From NCBI GenBank assembly GCA_037783545.1, contig JBBELK010000109.1, positions 1,736,001-1,800,000 on the forward strand: a stretch of 64,000 bases of DNA. Reading direction: 5' to 3'. A program made the position numbers and the translations under genes. The notes below the pieces were generated by a model, which was not told where the DNA came from, did no database searches, and was given only the letters and a program-made list of their open reading frames with translations. Of this stretch, positions 11,555 to 21,265 are shown piece by piece (the first letter of the stretch is position 1; every line of letters starts with the position of its first letter). This DNA comes from Henricia sp. BOLD:AAB3569 (lineage: Eukaryota > Echinodermata > Asteroidea > Spinulosida > Echinasteridae).

Positions 11555-12198
11555 ACGAACAAATATCGGAATTTTACCCCACCATTCTGGACACGAACAA
11601 TCTGTTCACAGATTACGTCAAACGTCACATCTTTAAGGACAGATCAATGCTTTTTGATGTTTGTCATTCTTCGTAAATAACAATTTGAATATTATGAATA
11701 ATGTTTGTGTATCGTTTTTTTTTTTCATTGTTGTTGTCGTATGCGTTCAGCACGCTCTCTCCGCCAGCCACTCCAGTGCAGCTTCCTCGCAGTTGTGTAG
11801 GGCTTTGATTCCTTCGTCTAGTCTGGTAATGGGACAGTCATTCACTATGTCATTCATTGTTTGAAACTCTCCACAATCACAGCTTGGAGAGGCGGCGTAT
11901 CCCCACTGGAACAGACTGGCGCGACAGGGTCCAGCGTTCCCTCGATGGCGGTTGAGGAGTGACCACTGGCCTCGGGGAAGAGTTGTGCCTGGCAGTTGTT
12001 GAGTGGGGACTTTGGTACTTGTGCACGTGTTGTAAAGAAACAAAATAATAATAATTTGCGTATAAAACTTAGTCTCAGAATTGCACATGTGGTTTTAAAT
12101 CAAACCGTTTGAATATTTTTTAAACAACTGTTCTTTTGTAATCAAACAGGAATTTTTAACGGGTATTAATTTGTTTTTTCTGACCTGATACTTTTACG
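11555..12198 (+). repeat. Direct repeat, copy 2 (right flank of the LINE)
   Basis: Second copy of 9342-9724, again from ACGAACAAATATCGG to CTTTTACG. It is enlarged by a ~280-bp insert at 11730-12010. After the copy the sequence continues into virus-like element DNA, so this copy sits in the original downstream context. Confidence 0.9.
11730..12010 (-). pseudogene. 3' fragment of a second LINE (C-terminal Cys/His region)
   Basis: The minus frame 12088-11747 contains LPRGQWSLLNRHRGNAGPC, then WGYAASPSCDCG, QTMNDIVNDCP and EEAALEWLA. This is the Cys/His tail (W-x(n)-P-x-C-x-CG-x-x-QTM-x-H/D-I-V-x-x-CP) found at the end of many LINE polymerases. It replaces a 13-bp stretch present in repeat copy 1, so it inserted into copy 2 after the duplication formed. 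A heavily 5'-truncated LINE copy is the simplest reading. Confidence 0.75.
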
Positions 12199-12442
12199 AA
12201 TGTAGCTCAAAATAACAATAATTTCAATAAAAAGATAACACTTTTTATACACTGTAGTTCAGAACCATATATTCGAACTTAAACAAAAAATGTGTTTGTA
12301 GTTTTTTCGTCTTTGAAAAGAAAAATGGATAAACGACGCATCAATATAAGTCCGAAAACTATACCGGTGATTTAATACATAAAAGTAAAAAACAAATTCG
12401 GTTGAATGTTATTATTGATCGGACCTTTACAGCGGGTACATC
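12199..12442. other. AT-rich spacer inside the virus-like element
   Basis: No coding signal; very AT-rich, ending just before the integrase-type fragment. Confidence 0.4.
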
Positions 12443-12640
12443 ATGCCGGGGCGTGAACGTTATTTGAAAGGCCTGTATTACGACGTGGGTCGCGAAAGCG
12501 GTTGGGGTAGTATCGAAAAATTACATCGTGCAGCTAAAGTGGATGGCAAGTACAAAATTACCCGCGGAGGAATCAAAGACTTCCTTATAGGTCAAGATGT
12601 CTATACTTTACATAAACCTTCGAGAAAGCGCTTCCCCAGA
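12443..12640 (+). pseudogene. N-terminal fragment of an F54H12.3-type integrase
   Basis: The frame from ATG 12443 reads YYDVGRESGWGSIEKLHRA, then IKDFLIGQDVYTLHKP and RKRFPR. This matches the N-terminal helix-turn-helix and linker that precede the catalytic core in the integrase family labelled transposon-derived protein F54H12.3 in animal genomes. In full-length members the DDE-type (retroviral-fold) core follows. Similarity stops at residue 66, exactly before the perfect hairpin at 12645, and the catalytic core is absent. The frame then runs on into unrelated codons to 12757. The copy is therefore inactive. The family assignment is from recall of its motif order. Confidence 0.65.
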
Positions 12641-12644
12641 AGTA

Positions 12645-12704
12645 CAACTGATGTATTTCGTCTCGTCCCACGTGGCGGGGGGACGAGACGAAATACATCA
12701 GTTG
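12645..12704. repeat. Perfect 25-bp hairpin with 10-nt loop
   Basis: 12645-12669 (CAACTGATGTATTTCG then TCTCGTCCC) and 12680-12704 are exact reverse complements separated by ten bases. The hairpin sits at the junction between the integrase fragment and the capsid-type fragment. It could be a cruciform, a folded deletion junction or a very short foldback insertion. Confidence 0.95.
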
Positions 12705-12723
12705 CAAAACTTATTTCTGTCTG

Positions 12724-13149
12724 TTGTCGAACACTCCAGAAAACAATTATAAAGTAAAAATACTGGAGGCCTCCCTGTACGTGCGAAAAGTCACAATCAG
12801 TCCCACGGTGGCTCTTGCGCACGCCAAAACTCTGCAAAGTACCTCGGCCAAATATCCGCTGCGCAGAGTGGAAGTAAAGACATTTTCTATCCCGCAGGTA
12901 AATCAATCATTTACGCGTGAAAATATGTTTCTGGGACAGATCCCGAAACGAGTAGTCTTTAAACATCACGGATTTAATTTCTTGGGGTTATAAGTGGATA
13001 ACGAACAGACGCCGTGGCGCCCACTGCAGCCCAAGTTTTTGGGTATTGATTACGAATACATGATGGCGTACCAGACCCTGTTTTCCGGTACAAATACGCT
13101 CTTTCGCGATACGGGAAACTATATCAATAGAGATGACATGTATTCTTAA
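12724..13149 (+). pseudogene. F54H12.2-type protein, candidate capsid gene of the virus-like element, broken
   Basis: Frame 12724-12993 carries LYVRKVTISPTVALAHAKTL and AKYPLRRVEVKTF followed by LGQIPKRVV. This is the N-terminal signature of the F54H12.2-like family, which in animals is often found beside F54H12.3-type integrases. I infer a jelly-roll capsid-type role from that context; it is not shown by the sequence. A stop codon at 12991-12993 interrupts the frame. Related residues (PWRPLQPKF, AYQTLFSG, INRDD) continue in the same frame to a second stop at 13147-13149. A block between the RVV and KHHGFNF motifs also appears missing, and the C-terminal half is absent. The copy is old and not functional. 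Confidence 0.6.
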
Positions 13150-13870
13150 TACTCTGCCATTTTTAAAAGTTGCGTCACTCTATAGTTAAGCCCGCCGCAC
13201 ACCTTTACGATTTACCGGCACACGCGGACCATCGAATGCGGATACAAGTTCGACTTGCCCTGGTCGTGCGGTGTAGGCCTACGGTCAGACCGGCCCGAAT
13301 TGTTTTAGCGCACGTCTGTACCTTTCTGTTTCGTGTGCCGATAGACGCGATTCTAACGACAATCAAGCATTTCGCGGCGAGCATTGCCTACTGAAGTTAA
13401 ATTTATTCCCAATTTCTGCGATTCCGCAGCGCCAAAACTTCACGAGGTCAAGACTAGCAAATTTCACAAAAGGTTTAATTAAACTGCTTTCACATTATCG
13501 TGTTTTTCACTTTGCGCCTGGAGCGGATCATCGGTCGTCCAATATGTTGAACTTTGACCATGCGGTGTCAAAAATGTAATCATAATTTGTTTTATATAGA
13601 TATCAATCAATCAATCAGTCAACTTTATAAAAGTAGATCTGTCAAGCCTATGCTGTTAGACGTACCGCGCGCTTTACCGGGTAATTAATGGGATCATCGG
13701 ACCACACATCGGATGGGTACAGTGTGCGCTGAAACAATTCGAGCCGTACACCGTACACCATAAACCGGAGCAAATAAAAAAAAATGTTTTTCCCGGACAC
13801 GATGGTTCGGGCTTTAATGGGGTCAAGTCCTATAGTGACACAGCTTATGTCACTATAGCCATGAAACTTC
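13150..13870. other. Spacer after the virus-like element
   Basis: Contains a short ATCA run near 13600 and a 10-bp inverted pair (TATAGTGACA at 13831 and TGTCACTATA at 13848). No gene seen. I cannot find a clear terminal repeat for the virus-like element here. Confidence 0.4.
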
Positions 13871-15110
13871 TTCTATTTTTGCCCAAAATTGAAGATGCGA
13901 CAACGGAATTGGCCCAAATTTGACGTATGATGTCACATTGATAACCTCAACCATGTATCCAAAAATTGTACAGCTTGAATCAGTTTTCAAATTGTTTTTA
14001 AAAAATGTGACATACATGTATGATGATGGACTTTTCTCATGCACTAAGTGCATGTACATCTCCAATTTGCTTCTTTTGGCCCAAAATTGAAGATGCGACA
14101 ACGGAATTGGCCCAAATTTGACGTATGATGTCGCATTGATAACCTCAACCATGTATCAAACAATTGTACAGCTTAAATAAGTTTTTCACATTCTTTTGCC
14201 AAAATGTGACATGATGATGGACTTTTCTCATGCACTTAGTGTACATCTCCAATAAGCTTTTTTTTTGCCCAAAATTTAAGATGCGACATCGGAATTGGCC
14301 CAAATTTGACGTATGATGTCGCATCAAAAATGATAACCTCAACCATGTATCAAAACATTGTACAGCTTGAATCAGTTTTCAATTTGTTTTGCCAAAATGT
14401 GAGCTAGATGCCCGGCGCTATAGCTAGTGCCGAGCGCGCCACGCACTCCACGTGACCATACGTACCGAATGTACATATCTTCCATATCTTCCGGTACCAT
14501 TGTGAACGATGCCGCTCGGCACTCTGTTAAAAAAACGTCCCGTAATATTCACCGCACTCTGTCCGCTATCGAGAGTGGATCGGACTTTCGCGCTAGGACA
14601 AATCATTTCGACATGCTACCTCTGTATAGTTAGCGCTCGCCCACTAGCGCTAGTAAACGTCAATTATGAGCCGTTATGTCTAAGCCGATAATATAATCGT
14701 GCGTAACCTTCAGCGCATGTACATCTCCAATTTGCTTTTTTTTGGCCCAAAATTGAAGATGCGACAACGGAATTGGCCCAAATTTGACATATGATGTCAC
14801 ATTGATAACCTGAACCATGTATCAAAAAATTGTACAGCTTAAATCAGTTTTAAATTTTTTTTTTTTAAATGTGATATGATGATGGACTTTTCTCATGCAC
14901 TAAGTGTACATCTCCAATTTGCCTTTTTTTGGCCCAAAAAGGAAGATGCGACAACGGAATTGGCCCAAATTTGACGTATGATGTCGTATTGATAACATCA
15001 ACCATGTATTAAAAAATTGTACAGATTAAATCAGTTTTAAATTTTTTTGCCAAAATGTGACATGATGATGGACTTTTCTCATGCACTAAGCATTTACATT
15101 GTACATGTAC
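13871..15110. repeat. ~190-bp tandem repeat array, interrupted
   Basis: Five copies start at GCCCAAAATTGAAG (13881, 14079, 14267, 14745, 14932). Each contains GGAATTGGCCCAAATTTGAC, AACCTCAACCATGTATC, ATTGTACAGCTTAAATCAG and GATGATGGACTTTTCTCATG. The third-to-fourth spacing is enlarged by the dispersed repeat at 14403-14712. Confidence 0.9.
14403..14712. repeat. Dispersed ~310-bp repeat, intact copy
   Basis: Starts GAGCTAGATGCCCGGCGC and ends CGTAACCTTCAGCGCATG. A second copy is split between 17073-17166 and 19345-19564 by later insertions. GC-rich, with palindromic words such as CTATAGCTAG and the TAGCGCTCGCCC / ACTAGCGCTAG pair. Confidence 0.85.
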
Positions 15111-17072
15111 TGTACGTGGTGGGGAGTCCGTGTACACGGACTCGCAGTGCCGATATACGGCGCGTGTTGCCGCATTGAGCATACCGAGCTGCGAGCGCGG
15201 TTCTCGGACTACTCTTCCACGACGAAGGGATTGAATCCACAATGTTTTCTCACATTTACAACAATTCTGTTTAGGGACATGTTTGTCAGTAGTATATGTT
15301 TGATATGTAGCAAAAAAATGGTGGTGAAAGGTCGTTTCTTGAACTCTTTTTGGTTCTTGTGAAAATTAGTCAAAGGTTGCAGAGAGAAAAATAGAGTGCA
15401 TCCCCAGCAGGGCCCAGGGGTACGAGACTCGTAGTAGCACCGGACACATGCGCTAGCAGTCCGCAGCGCGCTGAAAAGTCGTTTCTTTTAGTTTTACGAG
15501 CGCTGTATGCATAGAATTTCAGTGCGTGACCTGGCTTTGCATATTTAATGACATGGGAAGGCCTCTCGAATTCGGTCCAAAACCTTCATTTTGTTTATCA
15601 TATGTCAACATTAATTGCGTTTTCTTTCAGATAGGGTTGGTTTAGTGACCATGTGGAATTCATTTGCATTTACATTTTGTTTGGATGTAGAAATGTACAT
15701 CGGAACAAAGCCTTTGAAACTGAACAAAATGGACTGTGAAAAGTGACAAAATGTCCTACCTTCTAATATTCCGTCCACAGTCCGATCGTATGATACCGTA
15801 AACGTATGATACAGAATTTGTTTAGATCACGCACTTGCATTGGTTAGAAATTACGTCATATAGAAAAACGTATTTATAACGTACGATCCGCTCACAAACA
15901 TGAGCTCGACACGTGAGCGCTTCATAAAAATCGTTTTCGTTAACATAAGCAGAAACGATGTTATTGATTCAACCAATGAATGGCTTTGGTTGCCGACGAC
16001 CAACAATGATAATTGGTTGGATTCTGCAATGGCGTGAGAAACGTGTTTTTTTTTTACTGTGGTTGGTCACGAAAACGGGCCACAAATATTAAGCGAAGAA
16101 AAGAAACATAAGCGAAAAATTAAATCTCGCGCTCAAAAACGTCTAATAAACAATACAAGCTTGGCACACCACACAACAATATACACATCAAATAAAAGCT
16201 CATCATCTCACCTATCCAAATATAGCAATAATTCCGTCCGTTTTCAGTCCAGTCAGGGCACAGAAACGAAACACACACTAAATATGATCAAGTGATATGT
16301 TGGCACCATAGTTAAAAAAATTGAATAATCAAAACTTGCTCAATCTAGAGGCATATTTTATATCATTTGATTCAGAAACATCTCCTCTTTCTATTTATCA
16401 ATATAGCTCAGGAATATATATTGCTTTCTTTCGGACGTATCACTTGTTCAAAAAGGGCTTGCTAAACTCTCGCCGAGTCACGTAGAAGTCTCGCGGCCAG
16501 ATCGCGACATAAGCCGTGCAGATAAAATTCGGGATTTGACCTCATTATCGCGTGCGATGCGGACTGACTAAACCTATGGGACAACTCTTAAAAAACAATT
16601 CGGATTAAAGTTTTCTTTCAGTAAATTTATGATACTTTTTTAAATCATATTTTGTATCACCAAACTCACATTTTTACGTGGTTTACATGCCATCACACGG
16701 AAAAACTTGGGGGACGAAAACAATATAAATTCTGCGTAGCACCGAAATATGTCAAGAACGTAATAATTTAAACAAGGTCAACCGGAGGAGAAAATCTTGG
16801 GTGATAAAATCTTGGGAGAAAATCGGGGAGAGAAAATTTTGGGTGGTAAAAATCTAGGGTGTCCGTGCGTGGTAATGTGATTGTACCGAAGTTTTAACAG
16901 CGTCATGAAATTATTAACGTTACAAAAAAAGTAATAATTACAGCCGGCCACCTCCGGGAGCCACCTTCAAGAAAGGACTTTTCTGATTGGCCACTGCCGA
17001 CAGCCTAACAGCGCGTAACGAATTTTGTGATTGGCTCATGATTTGTACTGCCTAAACCGTACCGCCGCAGCG
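15111..17072. other. Unique sequence with one short palindrome, no gene seen
   Basis: 15124-15143 is a perfect 20-bp palindrome (GAGTCCGTGTACACGGACTC). Around 16785-16860 are short repeats of GAGAAAATCTTGGG. Nothing else recognised. Confidence 0.5.
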
Positions 17073-17166
17073 CGAGCTAGATGCCCGGCGCGCGCTATAG
17101 CTAGTGCCGAGCGCGCCACGCACTCCACGTGACCGTACGTACCGAATGTAAATATCTTCCGGTATG
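17073..17166. repeat. Dispersed ~310-bp repeat, left half of split copy
   Basis: Matches 14403-14505 (GAGCTAGATGCCCGGCGC to ATCTTCCGGTA); continues at 19345. Confidence 0.85.
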
Positions 17167-17237
17167 GTACCATAAGCCTTTTTGAAGTATGGCTGCTTTA
17201 TAGAGGGCGCCCTTTGATTTAGGTATAGTGATCCAAA

Positions 17238-17268
17238 ATGGCCGACGCTTGTACGTACGTTTGTGTGG
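17238..17268 (+). pseudogene. Candidate first exon of the transposon gene
   Basis: ATG GCC GAC GCT TGT ... encodes MADACTYVCV and ends in one base before a consensus donor (G then GTGAGT at 17269-17274). The 31-nt exon is phase 1. It is followed by ~860 bp of intron-like sequence and then the SAP-like exon at 18129. Confidence 0.45.
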
Positions 17269-17290
17269 GTGAGTGTACGTTTACATTTTT

Positions 17291-17978
17291 ACTAACGGCT
17301 GAAGCCGCGTTTTTATAATTAGTTCTTAATTACGGGAATGGACGGGTAATTGCAACTGTTGATACTCCTTTATCTACGACGCAGGATAATGTGTAAATCG
17401 GGCTGATTTAACCCATCATTATAGCTAGGCTGCGCCTACCTGTACTAGCCCGTAGCCTACCCAACGCGCGCACGGTCATATCGAAATGATGGACACATGC
17501 AAAGGAAACCGATAAGAGTCAGTGATTTGTTTCTCGCATCTGTACGTTTAATGGTGAACTTTGTCGCTTCCCAAGCTAGGTTAGGCCTGGTGAAACTTAA
17601 TTTCTGCAAGCCTTGGTCTACTCTGACGTGCTATACTAACGGCTGAAGCCGCGTTTTTATAATTAGTTCTTAATTACGGGAATGGACGGGTAATTGCAAC
17701 TGTTGATACTCCTTTATCTACGACGCAGGATAATGTGTAAATCGGGCTGATTTAACCCATCATTATAGCTAGGCTGCGCCTACCTGTACTAGCCCGTAGC
17801 CTACCCAACGCGCGCACGGTCATATCGAAATGATGGACACATGCAAAGGAAACCGATAAGAGTCAGTGATTTGTTTCTCGCATCTGTACGTTTAATGGTG
17901 AACTTTGTCGCTTCCCAAGCTAGGTTAGGCCTGGTGAAACTTAATTTCTGCAAGCCTTGGTCTACTCTGACGTGCTAT
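17291..17978. repeat. 344-bp exact tandem duplication
   Basis: 17291-17634 and 17635-17978 read identically from ACTAACGGCTGAAGCCGCG to CTGACGTGCTAT. The duplication lies in the putative intron of the transposon gene. Exact identity means it is very recent or an assembly duplication. Confidence 0.9.
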
Positions 17979-18128
17979 ATTTTTGCCTTAAGCCTTAGCT
18001 TAGTAGGGCCTATTTTAACTAGCTATTTTAACGCTTTGACTGTTTCCCAAAAGACCAATCACTGTGTTATGTTTTAATTTGTGTCTTTTAGCTCTTTTAA
18101 TTATATTCCAGATGAATGCAAATGACAG

Positions 18129-18260
18129 TTTGGGTTTACAAGCAGTAGTCTAGATCATGAGAAGCTGAAGGTTGCAGAACTGAAAAACTGGCTGGAAACC
18201 AACAATGTGCCTTATCATCATTCTTGGAAGAAATTGCAGCTTTTCCAATTTAACTTGTAA
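18129..18260 (+). pseudogene. Candidate SAP-domain exon of the transposon gene
   Basis: The frame reads FGFTSSSLDHEKLKVAELKN then WLETNNVPYHHSWKK, and stops at 18258. The pattern L-K-V-A-E-L-K-x-W-L-x-x-x-x-V-P resembles the first helix and turn of a SAP DNA-binding motif. That motif occurs in nuclear proteins and in several animal transposon proteins. A pyrimidine-AG acceptor lies at 18126-18128 (GACAG), but its phase does not fit the first exon, so the gene is degraded. The second SAP helix is mutated. No other domain is readable downstream. Confidence 0.45.
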
Positions 18261-19205
18261 TATAACAGTTAAATCTTGTATTACCAGTCTTGAAAAAGAA
18301 GTTGAAGAAAGAGTTGGGACCCAAATCTTTCTTTGTTATAAACATTACTTTGTATTAACAGTGCTCTTATTATCAGTGTTAGACTATTTGTAGGTAGTTT
18401 TCTCGACACAGACCTTTCAATTAATTTCCAGTGGAAATCACCGTTTTTAAGAATTTACTAATCATGTATAATAGTACCTTAAACTATGCTCTAAAGATCA
18501 CTCCATCTTATGCTTCCATGTTATGGTACAGTCAAAACTCTGATAACAGAACTGTTCATCGAACATTCTGTTCATAATGAAGAAAATTCCTTATTCTTCA
18601 TCGTGTTCATTCCTCATATTATACAAGGTTCCTGTTGTAACAAAAAGTTTTTATTCATAAAGCTTGACTATGCAAGTTGTGAAACAAAACGCTAAAAAAT
18701 AAGTGAAACAAGAGAAGCCGCACGACACTTGAAGTTTATTCATTGGCAAATCTGAAAATACAGATGTCAAACTGTCAAAGCCTCAAATAAGAACTTTACT
18801 GGTGAACTTCCAGAAACCACGGGCTTGTCCTGATTTTATGCATAGGGCCAGGGTACACAGCAACTGTTTTAGCTTATTGTATCTAGGGGAAGAAAACGGA
18901 AAATTATTGCCATGGAGGAATGTTCAGGATTGGCCCATCAATATTCTCTCGGTCATTGTACATTTGACGACTTTCACATGCTAGGCAAAACTATAACGAA
19001 AAACGATCAAAATCTGCCACAAAAAGACCAAAAGTTGTTCTTATACAATAGACAATTATCATATTTCCAAAACCACGCACAATATTGGTCGTAAAGTTAT
19101 CTCTAAAGAATCAAACAGATGAAAATTTGATAACCATTTCACTACAACAACGTACGCGCTACGCTAACCTTCAGCCATTTTTAGATGCGTTTACCCAAAT
19201 GACAG
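18261..19205. other. Degenerate interior of the TIR transposon
   Basis: Short frames with stops; no domain recognised. Confidence 0.4.
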
Positions 19206-19344
19206 TGCGCCCTCTAGCGACAGGTATGGTATCCGCCATACCTCAACAAGGCTTATTGGGCAAGGCTTTATTACGTGTTCCTAGAGGTCTCCGAAATGTT
19301 GTTGCCGTTCCTTTGTCAATTTACACAGACTACACTGCACAAGG

Positions 19345-19564
19345 GTCATTGTAAACGATGCCGCTCGGCACTCTGTTAAAAAAAAACGTAATATTCACCG
19401 CACTCTGTCTGCTATCGAGAGTGGATCGGACTTTCGGGCTAGGACAAATAATTTCGACACGATACCTCTGTATAGTAGCGCTAGCCCACTAGCGCTAGCA
19501 GACGTCAATTATGAACCGTTATGTCTAAGCCGATAATATAATCGTGCGTAACCTTCAGCGCATG
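19345..19564. repeat. Dispersed ~310-bp repeat, right half of split copy
   Basis: Matches 14500-14712 from GATGCCGCTCGGCACTCTG to CGTAACCTTCAGCGCATG, with about 5% differences. Confidence 0.85.
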
Positions 19565-19945
19565 GTGACTGATAGCCTTGTCCAAGGCTATGTATGAAAT
19601 TATGTGAATCCGTGAAGAATTTGCCTGTATGCTATGCAGCGAAAGTGCGCCATCGCGCGGTGAATTGTAGCCAACTGCAAAATAGTCTGGTTACCAAAAT
19701 ATCTTGGTCTGAATCCTGACTTCTCGGGCGAGGCTGTATCATGGTGCGACCACTTGAGACTGGTGGTATTACGACCATATAAGACCTGTCTGCGATTTGG
19801 AATCGCAGGTCAGGAGTTTTGAAAATGACCATCGACCATGCTGCGACCATTTTGCTCTGGCGATCACCTGCGATCAGCGCGCGTTCTTTCTACGATTTTG
19901 CCGGCGATTCCAACATTTTTTTCAGTTACAGCTAGGTCGTAACCA
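19565..19945. other. Unique sequence, nothing recognised
   Basis: No coding or repeat signal seen. Confidence 0.4.
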
Positions 19946-20034
19946 GGGACCTTATTCATAAGAATCCGGAAATTTACGGGTCCGTTGGTGTTTACGGGAG
20001 CCCGGATAGGAAGGTATTCATAAACGCACACGCA

Positions 20035-20610
20035 GACAACTACTAAATTGCCCGGACACCAGTGGTAACGTAAGTTACATACAAATGCAGAAGTCTGGTT
20101 TTTATACCCAAAGTTTTTCACGCAAAAATGTTAACGCTCATATTTTGTTTTTCTACTTGTTACATTATAAATTGGTCCCTTTTTACCTTGTTCTTTTCAG
20201 ATACGTTTCATGTTCTGTCTGTATATTTAACTGCTATTAAATTGCCCGGACACCAGTAAGTTAGTGAGTTGTGCCCAGTGTGCCCGTAAGTTACACACAA
20301 ATGCAGAAGGCTGTTTTTTTTTACGCATTTTGTACCAGAATTTTGTTAACACCCGTTTTATGTTTTTCTACTTGTTACGTTATAACTTGTTCCCTTTATA
20401 TCTTGGGTTTTTTGTCTTCATGTTCACATATCTGTCTCTATAACAACTGCTATCAAATTGCCCGGACACCAGTAGTAACGTACGTTACACACAAATGCGG
20501 ATGGCTGTTTTGTACGCAAAATTTTCACCCGAAAATTTTAACACCCATTTTATGCTTTTCTATTTGTTACAATTTTAACTTGTTCTTTTTACACCCTGTT
20601 TTTCCAGTTT
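20035..20610. repeat. ~205-bp tandem repeat, three copies
   Basis: Copies begin at AAATTGCCCGGACACCAG (20045, 20238, 20454). Each contains GTAACGTAAGTTACA, CACAAATGCAGA and TTTTTCTACTTGTTAC, and ends in a pyrimidine run before a CAG. The last copy delivers a splice-acceptor-like TTTTTCCAG 19 bases before the ATG region of the next gene. Confidence 0.85.
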
Positions 20611-20626
20611 GTGCTGTGGTTTCGAA

Positions 20627-21265
20627 ATGGGGAAAACGCGGGCAGAAATCCAAGCTGCTTATCGGGAAAGAAAACGAAACAAAATGGGAGAGAAGGCTTA
20701 CCTAGAAGCTGAAAGTAAACGTGTCAAGGAATACCACATCCCTGTGCAGAGACTGTCACAAAAAGAACACAAAGAACGGAAACAGACAGTAAACAAACGG
20801 GTCCGAAAACATCAATCACGTGTCAAAGAAACATTGGCAAAAATGAGGCAACAAGAGTAGGAACCAAATCTTATCAATGATATAGCCGTAGACGAGGTAT
20901 TGATAAATGAGAGCGCTGATGATTCGGCAGTATCAGATATTTCCTGGGCTGGGCCGAGTACACGATCAACTACTCGCGTTTGGGCCCCTCTCATTGTAAA
21001 AATGCCATTCACAAAGCAACAAACCAGAAGGAAAAGAGTAAGCAAATGCTTGGACAGAGCAAACAAGACCATAAAAACATTAACAAGGAAATTACAAGCC
21101 CCAACTAGACAGAACAAGAAAATACGTGAACGTAATGAACGGTTAATCAAGCATAAGAACGCATCTTCCAAACCAGATGTGAACGCTTCAAATACACCAA
21201 GGTCAAAAGCTAATTTGATACTAAAGAATGCCAGCATTCCAAAAAACGTGCCACTACTGAAATAA
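20627..21265 (+). pseudogene. Lys/Arg-rich coiled-coil protein of an uncharacterised repetitive family, one in-frame stop
   Basis: ATG 20627 opens MGKTRAEIQAAYRERKR, then KAYLEAESKRVKEY and LSQKEHKERKQ, a strongly basic helical protein. A TAG at 20858-20860 stops it after 77 codons. The same frame then stays open from 20861 to 21265, with an acidic linker (NDIAVDEVLINESADD) and a second basic coiled-coil part (RRKRVSKCLDRANKTIKTL). I recall a multi-copy animal family with this two-part layout (MGKSRAEIQ-like start, variable linker, MPF-x(n)-R-x-R-x-S helix), of unknown function. The continuous frame across a single stop suggests a recent pseudogene, or a readthrough or sequencing issue. ATG 20609 in the same frame is less likely as the start. 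The frame lies inside a possible TIR element. Confidence 0.5.

Larger units (their letters stand above)
17178..19262 (+). mobile_element. TIR DNA transposon remnant carrying a SAP-like gene
   Basis: The left end reads ATAAGCCTTTTTGAAGTATGGC followed by GAGGGCGCCCT. The right end (about 19206-19262) is the inverted partner: GCGCCCTCTAGCG, then GCCATACCTCAACAAGGCTTATT. The element splits the dispersed repeat at 17166/19345, with about 80 bp of further insert on the right. The interior holds two remnants of a spliced gene and a 344-bp exact duplication. A short relative with the same ends is at 53549-53740, and a fragment is near 24228-24265. I cannot assign the superfamily. Confidence 0.65.
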
